Assembly (NCBI RefSeq): GCF_011745365.1
Contig: NW_024468910.1
Location: 4,678,068 to 4,742,067 of the forward strand
Origin: Cryphonectria parasitica EP155
Taxonomy: Eukaryota; Ascomycota; Sordariomycetes; Diaporthales; Cryphonectriaceae
Direction of reading: 5' to 3'
DNA: 64,000 bases
Shown here in pieces: positions 34,098 to 46,800 of the stretch. Every line of letters starts with the position of its first letter. Within the stretch, counting starts at the first letter, position 1. Under the pieces are notes generated by a model. That model had not been told where the DNA came from and did not search any database. It was given only the letters and a program-made list of their open reading frames with translations. The position numbers and the translations under genes were made by a program.

Positions 34098-34830
34098 GAC
34101 AACCGCTCCAGCCCGAAGAGAAGCCCAGAGCCCATCATCTCACCCAAAAATCCAGAATAATCCACAACAGCCCCACTAGGATTAACAGAGTTCCAGTCAA
34201 AACCATCAAACAAGAGATCCTCAGCCAAAATACTCTCAGCTGATACTGCTTCACAAACCAATGCAGCAAGATTGCATTCCTCCTCCTCACAACATTCCCG
34301 CTCATCCAGCTCATCAAGGGACTCAAAGCCCGCATTCACCATTTAAGCGCCCCAAGAAGCAAGAGATCTACGCTGAATGCGCAGGCGAGCAAGACGAGCA
34401 GCGGACTCCGAGATCTTCGCACAAGCCTTGTCAAGGACTTCCAACGCTCAACGATAAGCCCCCTCCAACTCTGCCTCCGCCTCCCGCTCCTTCGATTCCA
34501 GCCTCTTATCTTCTGCTATAATGCGCGAAACTAAGGAAAGAAGAAGAGCATCAGCAAAGGGATTAGAAAAGAAGAAAAAGAGAACTTACAAGCAGAAACA
34601 GAAACCTCACAGCCATTACAAGAACGAGCATGACAGATATACTGAGAACAACGCTTTGCATCATCCATCATCTTGCATACCAGGCTCCGGAAAGTACAAG
34701 CAGTGCAAAGCATAATCTCAAAACCAAACTAATCAACAGCTAGGAAAAGACGGTTATGCTATTCAGTTTTCTTAGAAAAAGATTTCTCAACCCTGCTCAA
34801 CATCTCAATTAGAAAGGCAAGATTATGCAT
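34094..34830 (-). pseudogene. Antisense accessory gene (asORF) of element E, two exons
   Basis: Exon 1 34830-34590, exon 2 34530-34094; spliced 678 bp, 226 codons, ending TAG at 34096-34094. It starts MHNLAFLIEMLSRVEK, shared with A. Exon 1 carries a Cys-rich region (CTACTFRSLVC, then RCSQYICHARSCNGCE: C-x4-C-x4-C-x2-C). Exon 2 opens with a charged coiled coil (AEDKRLESKEREAEAELEG), then KISESAARLARLRIQRRSL, an acidic patch (DELDERECCEEEE) and the tail FDGFDWNSVN...FGLERLS. Four in-frame stops, none with a frameshift. GC content is clearly above the rest of E. No family recognised: the Cys pattern suggests metal binding, the rest protein-protein contacts. Expression must start inside or near the 3' LTR on the opposite strand. 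Confidence 0.83.
34531..34589 (-). other. Spliceosomal-type intron in the element E antisense gene (59 bp)
   Basis: Begins GTAAGT, has CTAAT and GCTGAT branch-like words, a pyrimidine-rich tract and ends TTTCCTTAG. Phase 1. Its removal joins the Cys-rich and coiled-coil frames exactly, with no stop at the junction. All signals are on the minus strand, so the gene was transcribed antisense to gag-pol. Confidence 0.8.
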
Positions 34831-34895
34831 ATGGAAAACTTGCTAGAATATTTACAGAAGATCATTAGGAACAACGATCGATAGAAGGAAGATGA

Positions 34896-35349
34896 TGTTA
34901 TAACCTATTCAACATGCAGATTACGAAACAGATCACAAGCAACAAGAACCAGATATCAAGAACCCAACGTTCTAACAAAGCATTAATTACATAACCTAGG
35001 AAGGAAACAGGGATGGATTACTAGAAGCACTAGAAGCGCAGCTCACTAAGCTCACCCGGATCACCGCAGTAATCCGCAGAACGCTGCCAGACAATAATTC
35101 ATACTGAAGAGCTGGATATATAAGAACACGGTTATTATCATTAGAAGGATTCAGTACATAGCTCTTCAATTATCAATCTAAGTATTCAGTCTCATACACT
35201 GAGTAGCTCCAAAGGCAGTAAACACTTGCATCGCTTATTAGGACTTGTACAGTTCCGTATTCAAGGACTTGACACTTTGATACCGTTCTTGTTAGCATAA
35301 ACCCCTTCGTGTACTTAGGAATCTTCGGATTGCTGCAGTGCTCATTACA
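34896..35349 (+). repeat. 3' LTR of E (454 bp)
   Basis: Starts TGTTATAACCTATTC, ends GTGCTCATTACA, followed by ATAGA and the resumption of gag of D. Confidence 0.93.
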
Positions 35350-35550
35350 ATAGAATAATAGCAGTATAAAATGATATTCTGTATGATTCATATCAAAAAC
35401 AAAGTTTGCAATTAGCATTAATAGAAGAAAGACTAGAAATGATAATAATACGAGCAAAAGCAAGCTAAGAAGCTTGCTTAAGAAGCAGCAAAGCAAGCTT
35501 AGAAGAATAAGCAGTTCTCAACAAATTCAAAAGAATAGGATTGCTTGTAA
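35350..35550 (+). pseudogene. gag: gag of element D, end
   Basis: Lys/Gln/Ala-rich C-terminus (KQKQAKKLA) and stop TAA at 35548-35550, in frame with 25931-27846 once E is removed. Confidence 0.84.
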
Positions 35551-38500
35551 AGAGATTGCAAATAATCAGATCAGAACAATCTCTATATAAAGCTTTCAGA
35601 ACAGATTATGCTTACATCAAGTTTAATATATATATTCAAGAATACAAATACAATGCACTATTGAATAGTAATGCTTAGGAAAACTTCATATTCTTATACA
35701 TTATTAATCAGATACAACTACAATAGAGATAGAAGAAATACTCATATACTCTCAGTACTATAAAAGAATAATCTATTGCATACAATCAAGGAGTAATTAA
35801 TAAGAAAACTAATTATCTATCTATTTTAATTCAAGAATGTATAACTAAAACTTTCTTTAATATCACAGATACAGCATAGCATAAGCTAATTATAGAACTT
35901 CTATAGCTTAAAAAGCACAATCCTCGAATTGATTAAACTACTAGCTAGCTTTCATAGGAACAAGCTGTATCCAGAGAAATAGTTACAATCAATAATACAG
36001 AATCGAAGCTAGTAGTTGAAGAATATTCAGAAAAAGAAGCTTCATACAACTTCCCACATACTTTCAAATCAGCAGAGCTAGCAGTTCAAGAAGAAGAATC
36101 TAATAATAAGCGAATCCAAATAGTGCTAGAGCGCTAATAGATTAGCAAAATAATGAAAGCGAGACTTTCAGCAAGTTAGTTCGCTTCGAAGCAACAAGGA
36201 AAAGCTTCAGAAAGTGGATTATAAACCCATACAGGAAAAATCTCGAAACCAGGCTCTCAAGCGCTCAATCCAGCCTGGAGCGAATGCTCAAAGCTCTCGA
36301 AAATGCTATCAGAAAAGAAGCATGCTCAACAGTACTTACTATTCCTTCAGATAGCAGAAACAGTATAGAAATCAGAACTAATACTTGCAAACATATTACA
36401 AGAATATTACAAGTTTAAGAAACTATTCCAGAAAGAATTAAATACAGAATTGCTAGAATACAGCTTATACAATTACAAGATCTTGCTACAAGAAGGAAAA
36501 CAGCTCAAATTCTTCCTTATTTACAAACTAGATAAAGCACAGCTAGAAATACTTAAGAAATATCTTGATGAGAATCTTAAGAAAGAATATATATAACTAT
36601 TGCAATTACTAGCAGAATATCCTATCCTATTTATATCTAAGAAAAATAGTAAGCTCAAGCTATATATTAATTATAGATAACTCAATAATATCATAATTAA
36701 AAACTAATATCCATTGCTACTTATTAAGAAACTATAAAATAGATTGCAAGAAGCATAATGATTTACAATTCTAAATCTAAAAGAAGCTTATAATCTAATC
36801 AGAATAAAAGAAGGAAAAGAATGGAAAACTGCTTTTAGAATATGCTACGGATACTACGAATATTTAATTATGCTCTTTAGTTTAACAAATGCTCTAGCTT
36901 CGTTCTAAGAAATAATTAATCACATTCTATACAAGCATCTGAATCAGTTCATTATTGCTTATCTCAATAATATTCTTATCTATTCTTAAATACTTGAAAA
37001 ATACAAGAAATATGTGAAAACAGTATTGCAAACGCTCCAAGATGCAAAACTCCTTGTAGAACTTGCAAAGAATCATTTTTATATATAAAAGATTAACTAT
37101 CTCGGATTCACAATCAAGCTAGAATGTATTAAGCTACAGAAAAACAAGGTAAAAGCTGTTAGAAATTAGCTAGTTTCCAAGAATATTAGGGATATTAGAT
37201 CTTTCCTCGAATATATCAACTTCTATAAGCAGTTCATTAAGAACTACAGCTGAATTGCATATCTTCTTACAAATCTTATCAAAAAAAAGCAATTCTTCAA
37301 ATAAACCTCTAAAGCATAAGAAGCTTTTAATAAAATTATCAAGCATATTATCTCAGAACCAGTTCTATATAAAGCAAATCTCTATAAACCCTTTGAAATT
37401 GAGACTAATGTATTAGAATATGCATTCAGAGAATAACTTAGCTAGCAAGATAACTAAGAATATCTAAGAATTATAAGCAACTTCTCAAAGAAGTTGAATA
37501 GCTTAGAAATTAATTATAAAATCTCTAATTAGAAACTTATAGCAATAATAAAAGCTTTTAAGAAGTAGTAATATTATTTTATTAGCATATAATACTTAAT
37601 CATAGTTTACTCGAATTATAAGAATCTAATTATATTCATAACAACTAAGATTTTGAATAAGTAATAAGTTAAATAAGCAGAATTTCTCTTATAATTCAAC
37701 TTCAAGATTATATACTGCAAAAGCTTAGAGAATGAACAAGCAGATGCTCTTAGCAGAAGATCAGATTATCGAAATGCAGATTCTTCAGATATATAGAATA
37801 TCTTCATTCAAGATAAGTCAGAAAATCTCGTTAATGCGCATAGAGAACTGAATGCTATCTTCAGAATTAAACTCTTGGAAAAGAATTCAGAATCAATAAT
37901 TCCAGATAAACAAGATAATTATATTAAGAATGTATATAGTATACTAGTATATAAATACTAGAGAATTAGAGCAACTTATGAATATATCAAAAGATATTGA
38001 AATCTATTAAGTCTTAAGAAAAGGATTAAGAATATTCTATAATAATGCAATAGCTGCAAAAAGAATAAAGCAGAAAGATATAAGCTTTACAAACTACTGC
38101 ACTTCTTATTAATACTTACAACTATTTAGCAATTCATCAGTTTAAACTTTATTATTAAGCTATTTCTTTTATAAGAACTTTTAACTAAAATATAATATAA
38201 TAGCATTCTAGTAATAGTTTGCAAACTGAGCAAGTATGCTTATTTTCTTCTTTATAAGGAAAGCAGTATAGCAGAAGAACTTATATATATATTTCTCAGA
38301 ATAATCATTGCTAATTATAGCATATTAGAAGAAGTAATCTCCAATAGAAATAGAAAGTTTAATTCAAAGTTTTGAACTTTACTTATAAAACAGCTCGAAA
38401 TATATTACAGAATATCTATAGCATTCTATCTGCAAATAGATGAATAGATAGAAAGAATAAATCAGATTATCGAATAATATCTTTAATACTATATTAATTA

Positions 38501-39185
38501 GGAATAGAATAACTAAATTAATCTGTTACTTCTTACATAGTTTGCTTATAATAGCGCAAATATAAGTATAATAAAGAAGTTATTATTCTTTATACTCTAT
38601 AAATATAATCCAATAGCTTATTACAAAGCATTGCTAGAAGCAGATATAGAAGCTGCAAATAAAAGAGTTAAAAAGATTAAGAAAGTTTAGAAGAAACTTC
38701 AATTAGAATTATAATTTGTTTAGGAATGAATAGTATAATATACAAACTCTAAAAAAATTAAGAAACTAATTCTATAGAAGGAAAATAAGATCTATCTACT
38801 TCGAAAAAATATTAAAATAACTAGATCCAGCAACAAGCTTAATTATAAGAAGTTAGAACTATTCAAAATCTTATAACAAATCTTCCCAGTTAATTACAAG
38901 TTAGTATTATCTTATGAAATAAGAATATATCTAGTTTTCCATATCTTATTGCTGAAACTAGCAGTACAGAAAATACTAACAAATAATACAGCAAAAGTAG
39001 AAAATAACAAATCAGAGTATAAGATGAAGAAGATTCTCAAGCATAGAAGTACAGACAGCATGAGGGAATATCTCATCAAATAGAAAGATTATTCAGCAAG
39101 CGAAAATTCTTGGAAACTGCAGAAAAACATTAAAAATGCTCAGGAAAAGATAGCTGAATATTGGAAAAGGAAAACCAGCACTTAA
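35508..39185 (+). pseudogene. pol: pol of element D
   Basis: Protease ALLNSNA at 35655, RT box YLNNIL at 36960, RNase H near 37396, integrase, chromodomain at about 39015-39160, stop TAA 39183-39185. Same frame at protease, RT and stop. Offset to gag is -1 (after excision of E), as in B, E and H. Stops are CAA, CAG or TGG derived. Confidence 0.87.
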
Positions 39186-39835
39186 GACGATCGCTCCATC
39201 CCGAATCGGAATCCAGAGCTCCCAGAAGCCTCATTCTCCAGAAAACTCAACCAGTTAATCACAGAATTTCTCAGATTCACAGAATTCCAATCAAAACTCT
39301 CAAAAGAAGAATCTCCAGCTACAACAGCAGATTCCTCAGCTATTACAGCCTGCACTTCAGCAGCAATATGCATCCTCTTAGCTTCAGCTTTCTCAGCTTT
39401 CTCTTTCTCAAGCTCTTCAAGATTCTTAAAATCTCAGCAAATAGCTCGAGATATTTTCTCATGCTATATCTTCTTTTATTAATACAGTTAAAGCAATTTT
39501 AATTTCAATTCTTCTATCTCATTCTCTAGCTTTCGATGCTGAGTAGAGATAAGAAGGAGTTCAGCAGCATTCATTAGCTCCAGAATGTTGCACTTAGCAT
39601 AATTCTAAGAGATGCACTCCAAGCAACAGAATGAATCGTAAGAAGAAATAATATACAATTGCAAGCCTTAACTATTATAATAAGAACAGAAATGCATATT
39701 GAAACTGTTTGAAAGAATAAACTAAAGAAGAAGATCTTTCTGCTTCTTTTTATTAAAGCAAGGATTTAAAGATTTCAGTTTTGCAACTTTGTTAATTCTA
39801 TTCAGCATCTCGATTAGAAAAGCAAGATCATGAAT
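39182..39835 (-). pseudogene. Antisense accessory gene of element D
   Basis: One frame of 218 codons from the family start position (ATT for ATG at 39835; next ATG 39808) to TAA at 39184-39182. Cys patch CCLECISQNYAKCN, QHRKLENEIEELK, then the open tail from 39373: HIAAEVQAVIAEES and FESFDWNSVNLRNSVINW, ending FGMERSS. CGA at the position where A has TGA shows the RIP path. No intron. Stop overlaps the Pol stop. Confidence 0.82.
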
Positions 39836-39899
39836 ACAAAAACTTGCTAGAATACTTACAGAAGATTATTAGAAACAATAACTAATAGAAGAGAAATAA

Positions 39900-40349
39900 T
39901 ATTATAATTCATTCAATATGCAGATTATGAAAACAAGTTACAAGTAATAAGAATCAGATATCAAGAATCCAATATTCTAACAAAGCATTAATTATATAAT
40001 CCAGAATTAGGATTGTAAAGAAGGAAGGATTATTGAGCTTGCTAACGATCCTAACGAGCTTCATATCTTGGATCGCTAAGCTTGCTAGCAATTCTAACGA
40101 GCTATACTGAAGAGCTGGATATATAAGAATATGTTCATTATCATTAGATAGATTCAGTACATAGCTCTTCAGTTGTCAATCTAAATATCAGATTACTCTC
40201 CTACTCTGATAGCTCCAAAAGCAGTGAATACTTGCACGATTACCCCAGTTGTATTTCCGTATTCAAGGCTTATACTTGGCACCGCTCTTGTTAGCATAAA
40301 CCCCCTTCGTGTACTTAGGAATCTTCGGATTGCTGCAGTGCTCATTACA
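39900..40349 (+). repeat. 3' LTR of D (450 bp)
   Basis: Starts TATTATAATTCATTC, ends GTGCTCATTACA; same length as 25434-25883. Confidence 0.92.
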
Positions 40350-41073
40350 TATGAACTCATAATTCACATTCTGAAGCTTTTCCTTATTGCTCTAAAGCGA
40401 ACCGATTTGCTGAGAGCCTTGCTTTCATTGTTTTGCTAACTTGTTAGCGCTCTAGCACTATTTGAATTCGCTTATTACTAGATCCTTCTTCTTATACTAC
40501 CAGCTCTACTAACTTGAAAGTATGTATGAAGTTGTATAAAGCTTCTTTTTCTAAATATTCTTTAATAACTAATTTCCATCCTACGCTATTAATTGCAACT
40601 ATCTCTCTGAGTACAGCTTGTTCTCATAAGATTTAGCTAGTAATTCAATCGATTTAAGAATTATGCTTCTTAAGCTATAAAAGCTTTATAATCAGCTTAT
40701 GCTATGCTATATTCGTAATATTAAAGGAAACTCTAATTATATATTCTTAAATTAAGATAGATAAATAATTAATCTTCTTGTTAATTATTTCTTAATTATA
40801 TGCAATAGATTGTTCTTTTATAGTACTGAGAGTATATAATTGCTTCTTTCATTTCTACTGTAGTTATGCTTGGTTGATAATATATAAGAATATAAAATTT
40901 CCTTAAGCGCTACTATTCAATAGTGCGCTATATCTATATTCTTGAATATATATATTAAGCTTGATATGAGCATAGTTTGCTTTGAAAGCTTTACATAGGA
41001 ACTGTTTCAGTCTGATTATCTACAGTTTCCTTACAAGCGATTCTAGCCTTTTAAAGTTGCTAAGAGCTGCTTG
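40350..41073 (-). pseudogene. pol: pol of element C, protease part
   Basis: Protease ALLNSSA with first base 40926 on the minus strand, then the linker that is interrupted by D. Confidence 0.83.
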
Positions 41074-43157
41074 CTCTTCTGAGCTTGCTTCGCTGCTTCT
41101 TAAGCAAGCTTTCTAGCTTGCCTTTGCTCATATTGTTATTGCTTCTAATCTTTTCTCTATTAATGCTAGTTACAAACCTTATTATTGATATAAATCATAC
41201 AAAATATCATCTTGCATTGCTATTATTCTATCTTCTTATTTATGCATTGCTTAGAGCAGTTGTTTAATAGCTTGATATATGCATTATTATGCTGCTTATT
41301 AAGAACTTCTCTGAAGCGAAGTTTTTATTTCTTAATAGCCTGAAGGATTTATTCTAATTCTCTAATAGGAAACTATTTATACTGCATCTTATTCGAGAAG
41401 TATATTCTGCAGCTGTAATAAATATAAGAGATTTATGCTAGCTTATAATATAGATTGTAAAGTAAGCTGATTCAAGAGTTCTTGCTTTATTATATTTCGA
41501 TATTTTGTAAGAAAATAGAGATGAAAAGCTTCTTCAGCTCTATCTCATAAACAAGATATTCAACTTATATTGTTTTCTTATTTCATTCAATGCTGAAGAG
41601 AAACCTTTTCTTCCGAATTTTCGTAAAGCTATTAGATTTGTTATTTATGGAAAACTCTAGTAAATCGCTAGATTATTCGTTCTAGCTTAGTTCTTCTGTT
41701 ATCTAAGAAGTATTTTCAGTATCAGCTAAGTATTTATATTAATAGCTAAGAGAATATCATTCCTTATTCATATTCCTTATTATAGCATCTAGTATAAATA
41801 ATAGAGAGTAATAAAGAGTATTGTTGCTAAGCTCTTTCTTTAATGCTTGAATACTTCGTTTAGCAATATTAGAGCAGTTTGAGTTATTACTGCTTATAAT
41901 TATACTAAGCATATATACTTGCTCTGCTATCATTATCTGCTTATAGCGCTTAGATTTCTGAGGAAACTATTCTGAGCTTTTCTTACTCGAGAAATATATT
42001 AAGCAGTTATTATTATAGCAGAATATTCAGCTAAAACTTCTATAATTAATAGAATTTAATACTTGCTCTAAAAGAATGTTTTTGCTTAGTTGATTAAATT
42101 CCTATTACTAAGCAATATTTACTTAGCATTTCTTCTGAACTAGTTGCTATTTATTTTTCCAGAATTAATAGCAATTGTATATTATATATTCTTATTTATT
42201 GCAGTTATAGCAAGTAATATTATTCTTTTTGCTATATTGCTTATTAGCTATATCGAGTTTTATAAGATTAGCATATATAATGCTGCTTTAAGTTATACTG
42301 CTCTATTAACTGCTATTCTTATATTAGAATTTCTTGCTTATATTAGCTAAAAATCTTCAAATCTAGCTTTCTTTCTTCTTAAACTTCTTTATCTATTATT
42401 CATACAGATAGTTATTAATACAGATTGCTTGATTAGAAAATATTGCAAAATTCTCTAGCTAATTCTGCTTAAAGATCTTATTCTTAACATTATTCTTAAG
42501 TTTTTTATAATAATATTCCATAAGATTCTTATCTTTCTATAGAAGCTTTATTAAGAGTTGCTTAAATCTAATTATATAAGCAGAAGCTAACTTAGTTTGC
42601 TTAAAGTTTATAAGTTGCTAAGCTGTAATATATTCTTTATTAAAATTGCTAAAAATCTTTCTAAAAGCTTTTTCAAAGCTTGCAAAGAAATTAAATATAT
42701 TCTTAGTATTCTAGATATGTATATTAGAATTATTCTAATACTTTAAGTAATTATATAGAGAAAGCTTGTATTAGATAAGAGCATCTTTTTCAAAACAAGT
42801 TTCTACAAGAATAGTTTTCTCAGATTTCTTAATAAACTGAGTTATATAATGCAAGAAGTATGCTCTGCAATAAATAAGAAACTTATTTAGTATCTTTTAA
42901 TTGCTATTATATATAGCTAGCTTGTTTATCTTGTATGCCTTCCTAGCATTATTAGTAATTGCAGAAGTAGACTGCATCTGCTGAGCTTGTTAAGCTAGCT
43001 AAGCCTGCTGATTAGTAATGATAATGCTCTGAATCTGCTGTTGATTATATAAGTTCTGAATATGCTGAATAAGCTGATATATCTAATTGATTAGTTCTTT
43101 CTGAATAGAAGCATATGAGAATGAAGGGATTTCTGAAGAAGCTATTATATTCTGTAT
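41031..43157 (-). pseudogene. gag: gag of element C
   Basis: 709 codons from ATA 43157 to TAA ending at 41031, an exact multiple of three. Zinc knuckle at 42171-42212 (CYNCNK-stop-EYIIYNC). Second Cys cluster and the Lys-rich tail are in the usual order. RIP stops only. Confidence 0.82.
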
Positions 43158-43205
43158 TATTTAAGAGAATAATACTGAACTATTCTTGAATAAGAATTAT
43201 CAAAA

Positions 43206-43669
43206 TGTAATAAGCATTGCAATAATTCGAAGATTTCCAAGTATATAAAGAAGTTTATGCTAATAAAAGCAATATTAAAGTATCAAATCTTTGAATATAG
43301 AACTATACAAATCCTAATAAGCAATACAAATATTTACTGCTTTTAGAGCTACTCAGTATATAAGATTAAATATTTAGATTAATAACTGAAGAGCTATATA
43401 CTAAGTTTATCTAATAATAATGAATATATTCTTATATATTCAGCTTTTTAGTATGGATTGCAAGAGTTAGTAATTGATTATTGCAGTTTACTATCTGAAT
43501 TGCAAGAACTGATTATCAACTGCTCCAGTTCTCTTCTGATTAGTTGCAGCTTATAACTCTAACTCTGAATTACATAATCCTTGTTAGTTATCTGATATTG
43601 AGTTATGATATCTAGTTCTTGTTGCTTATGATCTTGTTTCGTGACTTGTATGTTGGATGAGTTATAACA
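43206..43669 (-). repeat. 5' LTR of C (464 bp)
   Basis: Starts TGTAATAAGCATTGC, ends AGTTATAACA, followed by TGCAA. Confidence 0.9.
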
Positions 43670-43674
43670 TGCAA

Positions 43675-43842
43675 GCTGTAGTAGCTGAGAAATCTGCTAT
43701 TATAGCTGAGAATTCTTCTTTTGAGAGTTTTGATTGGAATTCTGTAGATTTAGGAAACTTTGTAATAGACTGATTAAGCTTTCTGGAGAATGAGATTTCT
43801 GAAGCTTTTGAGTTTTGATTCAGGGCGGAGTAATCATTCTAA
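43675..43842 (+). pseudogene. Antisense accessory gene of F, C-terminal part
   Basis: 168 bp completing 21447-21917: AEKSAIIAENSSFESFDWNS-type tail, TAA at 43840-43842, overlapping the Pol stop (43839-43841) of the opposite strand. Confidence 0.82.
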
Positions 43843-46800
43843 GTGCTAGTTTTTCTCCTTTTTCAATATTCAGCTATTTTTTTCTAAGCATTTTTGATAT
43901 TCTTCTGTAATTTCTATGAATTTTCGCTTACTAAATAATTCTTTTATTTAATAAAATATTCTCTTATGCGATTTATATCTCTATACTTAAGAATCTTTTC
44001 TATCTTATATTCTGATTTATTATTTTTTATTTCTGCTATATTATTTGCTAATATTTTCTATATTGCTAGTTTTAATAATAAGATATAAAAAACTAAATAT
44101 ATTCTTATTTCATAAGATAATACTAATTTATAATTAATTAAGAAAATTTATTACAAGATTTTGAATAGTTCTAACTTTTTATAATTAAGTTTATTGCTAG
44201 ATTTGATTATTTTAATATTTTTCTGAAGTAGATAAATCTTATTTCCTTTCTGTAGAATTAGTTTCTTAATTCTTTTGGAATTTATATATTATATTATTTG
44301 TTTCTGAATAAATTATAATTCTAACTAGAATTTCTTCTAAATTTTCTTAATCTTCTTAACTTTTTTATTTGCAGCTTCTGCATCTGCTTCTAGCAGTATT
44401 TTATAGTAAGCTATTAGATTATATTTATAAAGTATAAAGAATAATGATTTCTTTATTATATTTATATTTGCGCTATTATAAGCGAATTATATAAGAAATA
44501 ATAGATTAATTTAATTATTCTATTCTTGATTAATATAATATTAAAGATATTATTTAATAATCTAATTTATTCTTTCTATTTATTTATTTATTTGTAGATA
44601 AAATGCTGTAAATATTCTATAGTATATTTTGAGTTATTTTATAAGCAAAGTTTAAAACTTTAAATTAAACTTTCTGTTTCTATTAAAGATTACTTCTTTT
44701 AGCATGCTATAATTAGTAATAATCATTTTGAAGAATGTATATATAAATTCTTTTGCTATATTGCTTTTCTTATAAAGAAGAAAGTAAGTATATTTGCTCA
44801 GTTTGCAAATCATTACTAGAATGCTATTATATTATACTTTAGTTAAGAGTTCTTATAAAAGAAATAGCTTAATAATGAAGTTTAAACTAATAAATTGCTA
44901 AATAATTATAAATACTAATAAGGAATATAATAGTTTATAAAGCTTATATCTTTCTACTTTATTCTTCTTACAGCTATTATATTATTATAAAATATTCTCA
45001 ATTCTTTTTCTAAAGCTTAATAAATTTCAGTATCTTCTAATACATTTATAAGTTATTCTAACTTTCTAATATCTATATGCTAATATACTATATATATTTC
45101 TAATATAATTATTTTGTTTATTTAAAGTTATTAATTCTGAATTCTTTTCTAAAGATTTAATTCTGAAAATAGCATTTAGCTTTCTATATACATTAATAAG
45201 ATTCTCTAACTTATTTTAAGCAAAGATGTTCTATATATCTGAGGAATCTGCATTTTAATAATTTAATTTTCTGCTGAAAGTATCTGCTTATTTATTTTCT
45301 AAGCTTTTGTAATATACAATTCTGAAGTTAAATTATAAGAGAAATTCTGCTTATTTAACTTATTATTTATTTAAAATTTTAATTATTATAAATATAGTTA
45401 GATTTTTATAATTTAAGTGAATTATAATTAAGTATTATATGCTAATAAAATAGTATTATTACTTCTTAAAAGCTTTTATTATTATTATAAGTTCTTAATT
45501 AGAGATTCTGTAATTAATTTCTGAGCTATTTAGCTTTTTTGAAAAGTTGCTTATAATTCTTAAATGCTTTTAATTATCTTACTAATCAAATTATTTCTTA
45601 AATATATATTCTAATATATTAATTTTAACTTTAAAAAATTTATAAAAGTTTGCTTTATATAGAATTAGCTCTGAGATAATATATTTAATAATCTTATTAA
45701 AAGCTTCTTATGCTTTAGAGATTTATTCGAAAAGCTGCTTCTTTTTAGTAAGATTTATAAGAAGATATATAATCTAGCTATAGTTCTTAATAAATTACTT
45801 ATAAAAGTTAATATATTTAAGAAAAAACTTAATATTTCTAATATTTCTAAAAATTAGCTAATTTCTAATAGCTTTTATCTTATTTTTCTATAGTTTAATA
45901 TATTCTAGCTTAATTATAAATTCAAAATAATTAACTTTCTATATATAGAAATAATTCTTTGCAAATTCTATAAGAAGTTTTGCATTTTAGAGTATTTGCA
46001 ATACTATTTCTACATATTTCTTATATTCCTTTAGTATTCAAGAGTAAATAAGAATATTATTGAAATATACAATAATGAACTAATTCAGATGCTTATATAG
46101 AATATAATTAATTATTTCTTGAAATAAAGCTAGAGTATTTATTAAACTGAAAAGCATAATCAAATATTCATAATATCTATAGCATATTCTGAAAGCAATC
46201 TTTCATTCTTCTTCTTTCTTTACTCTAATCAGATTATAAGCTTTTTTCAGATTTAGAGCTATAAATTATTATACTTCTTGCAATCTATTTTGCAATTTCT
46301 TAATAAATAATAATAAGTATTAGTTTTTAATTGTAATATTATTAAATTGCTTATAATTAATATATAGCTTAAACTTATTATTCTTTTTAAATATAAATAG
46401 AATAGAATATTCTGCTAGTAATTATAATAATTATATATATTTCTTTTTAAGATTCTTATTAAGATATTCTCTAAATATTTCTAGCTATGCTTTATTTAGT
46501 TTGTAAATAGAGAAGAATTTAAGCTGTTTTTCTTTCTATAGTAGGATCTTGTAATTATATAAGCTATATTCTAGCAATTCTGTATTCAATTCTTTCTGGA
46601 ATAATTTCTTGAATTTGTAATATTCTTATAATATATTTGCAAGTATTAGTTCTGATCTATGCACTATTTCTGCTATCTGGAGGAATAGTAGATACTGTTA
46701 AGTATGCTTCTTTTTATTTGTTGTTTTTGATAGCGCTTTTGAAAGCCTTGAGTATTCGTTCCAAGCTAAACTGAGCGCTCAAGAGCCTGGTTTCGAGGTT

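Larger units (their letters stand above)
27847..35349 (+). mobile_element. Element E: complete 7,503-bp chromovirus, innermost and least damaged
   Basis: 454-bp LTRs at both ends, gag, pol and a two-exon antisense gene, flanked by ATAGA. It has the longest open stretches of the window (for example 127 codons at 31125-31508), consistent with being the last insertion of the nest and least exposed to RIP. Best template for the family. Confidence 0.95.
35350..40349 (+). mobile_element. Element D, right (3') part
   Basis: End of gag, all of pol, the antisense gene and the 3' LTR, followed by TATGA and the resumption of C. D's own length without E is about 7.4 kb. Confidence 0.92.
40350..43669 (-). 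mobile_element. Element C, right (5') part
   Basis: Start of pol, gag and 5' LTR of C. Own length of C without D and E is about 6.8 kb, some 0.6 kb short of its relatives because of the deletion at its 3' end. Confidence 0.88.

Noticed and set aside
34261..34715. Plus-strand open frames over the antisense gene of E.
   Set aside because: They are in different frames from the Pol end, are not conserved in other copies, and lie opposite the two-exon antisense gene.
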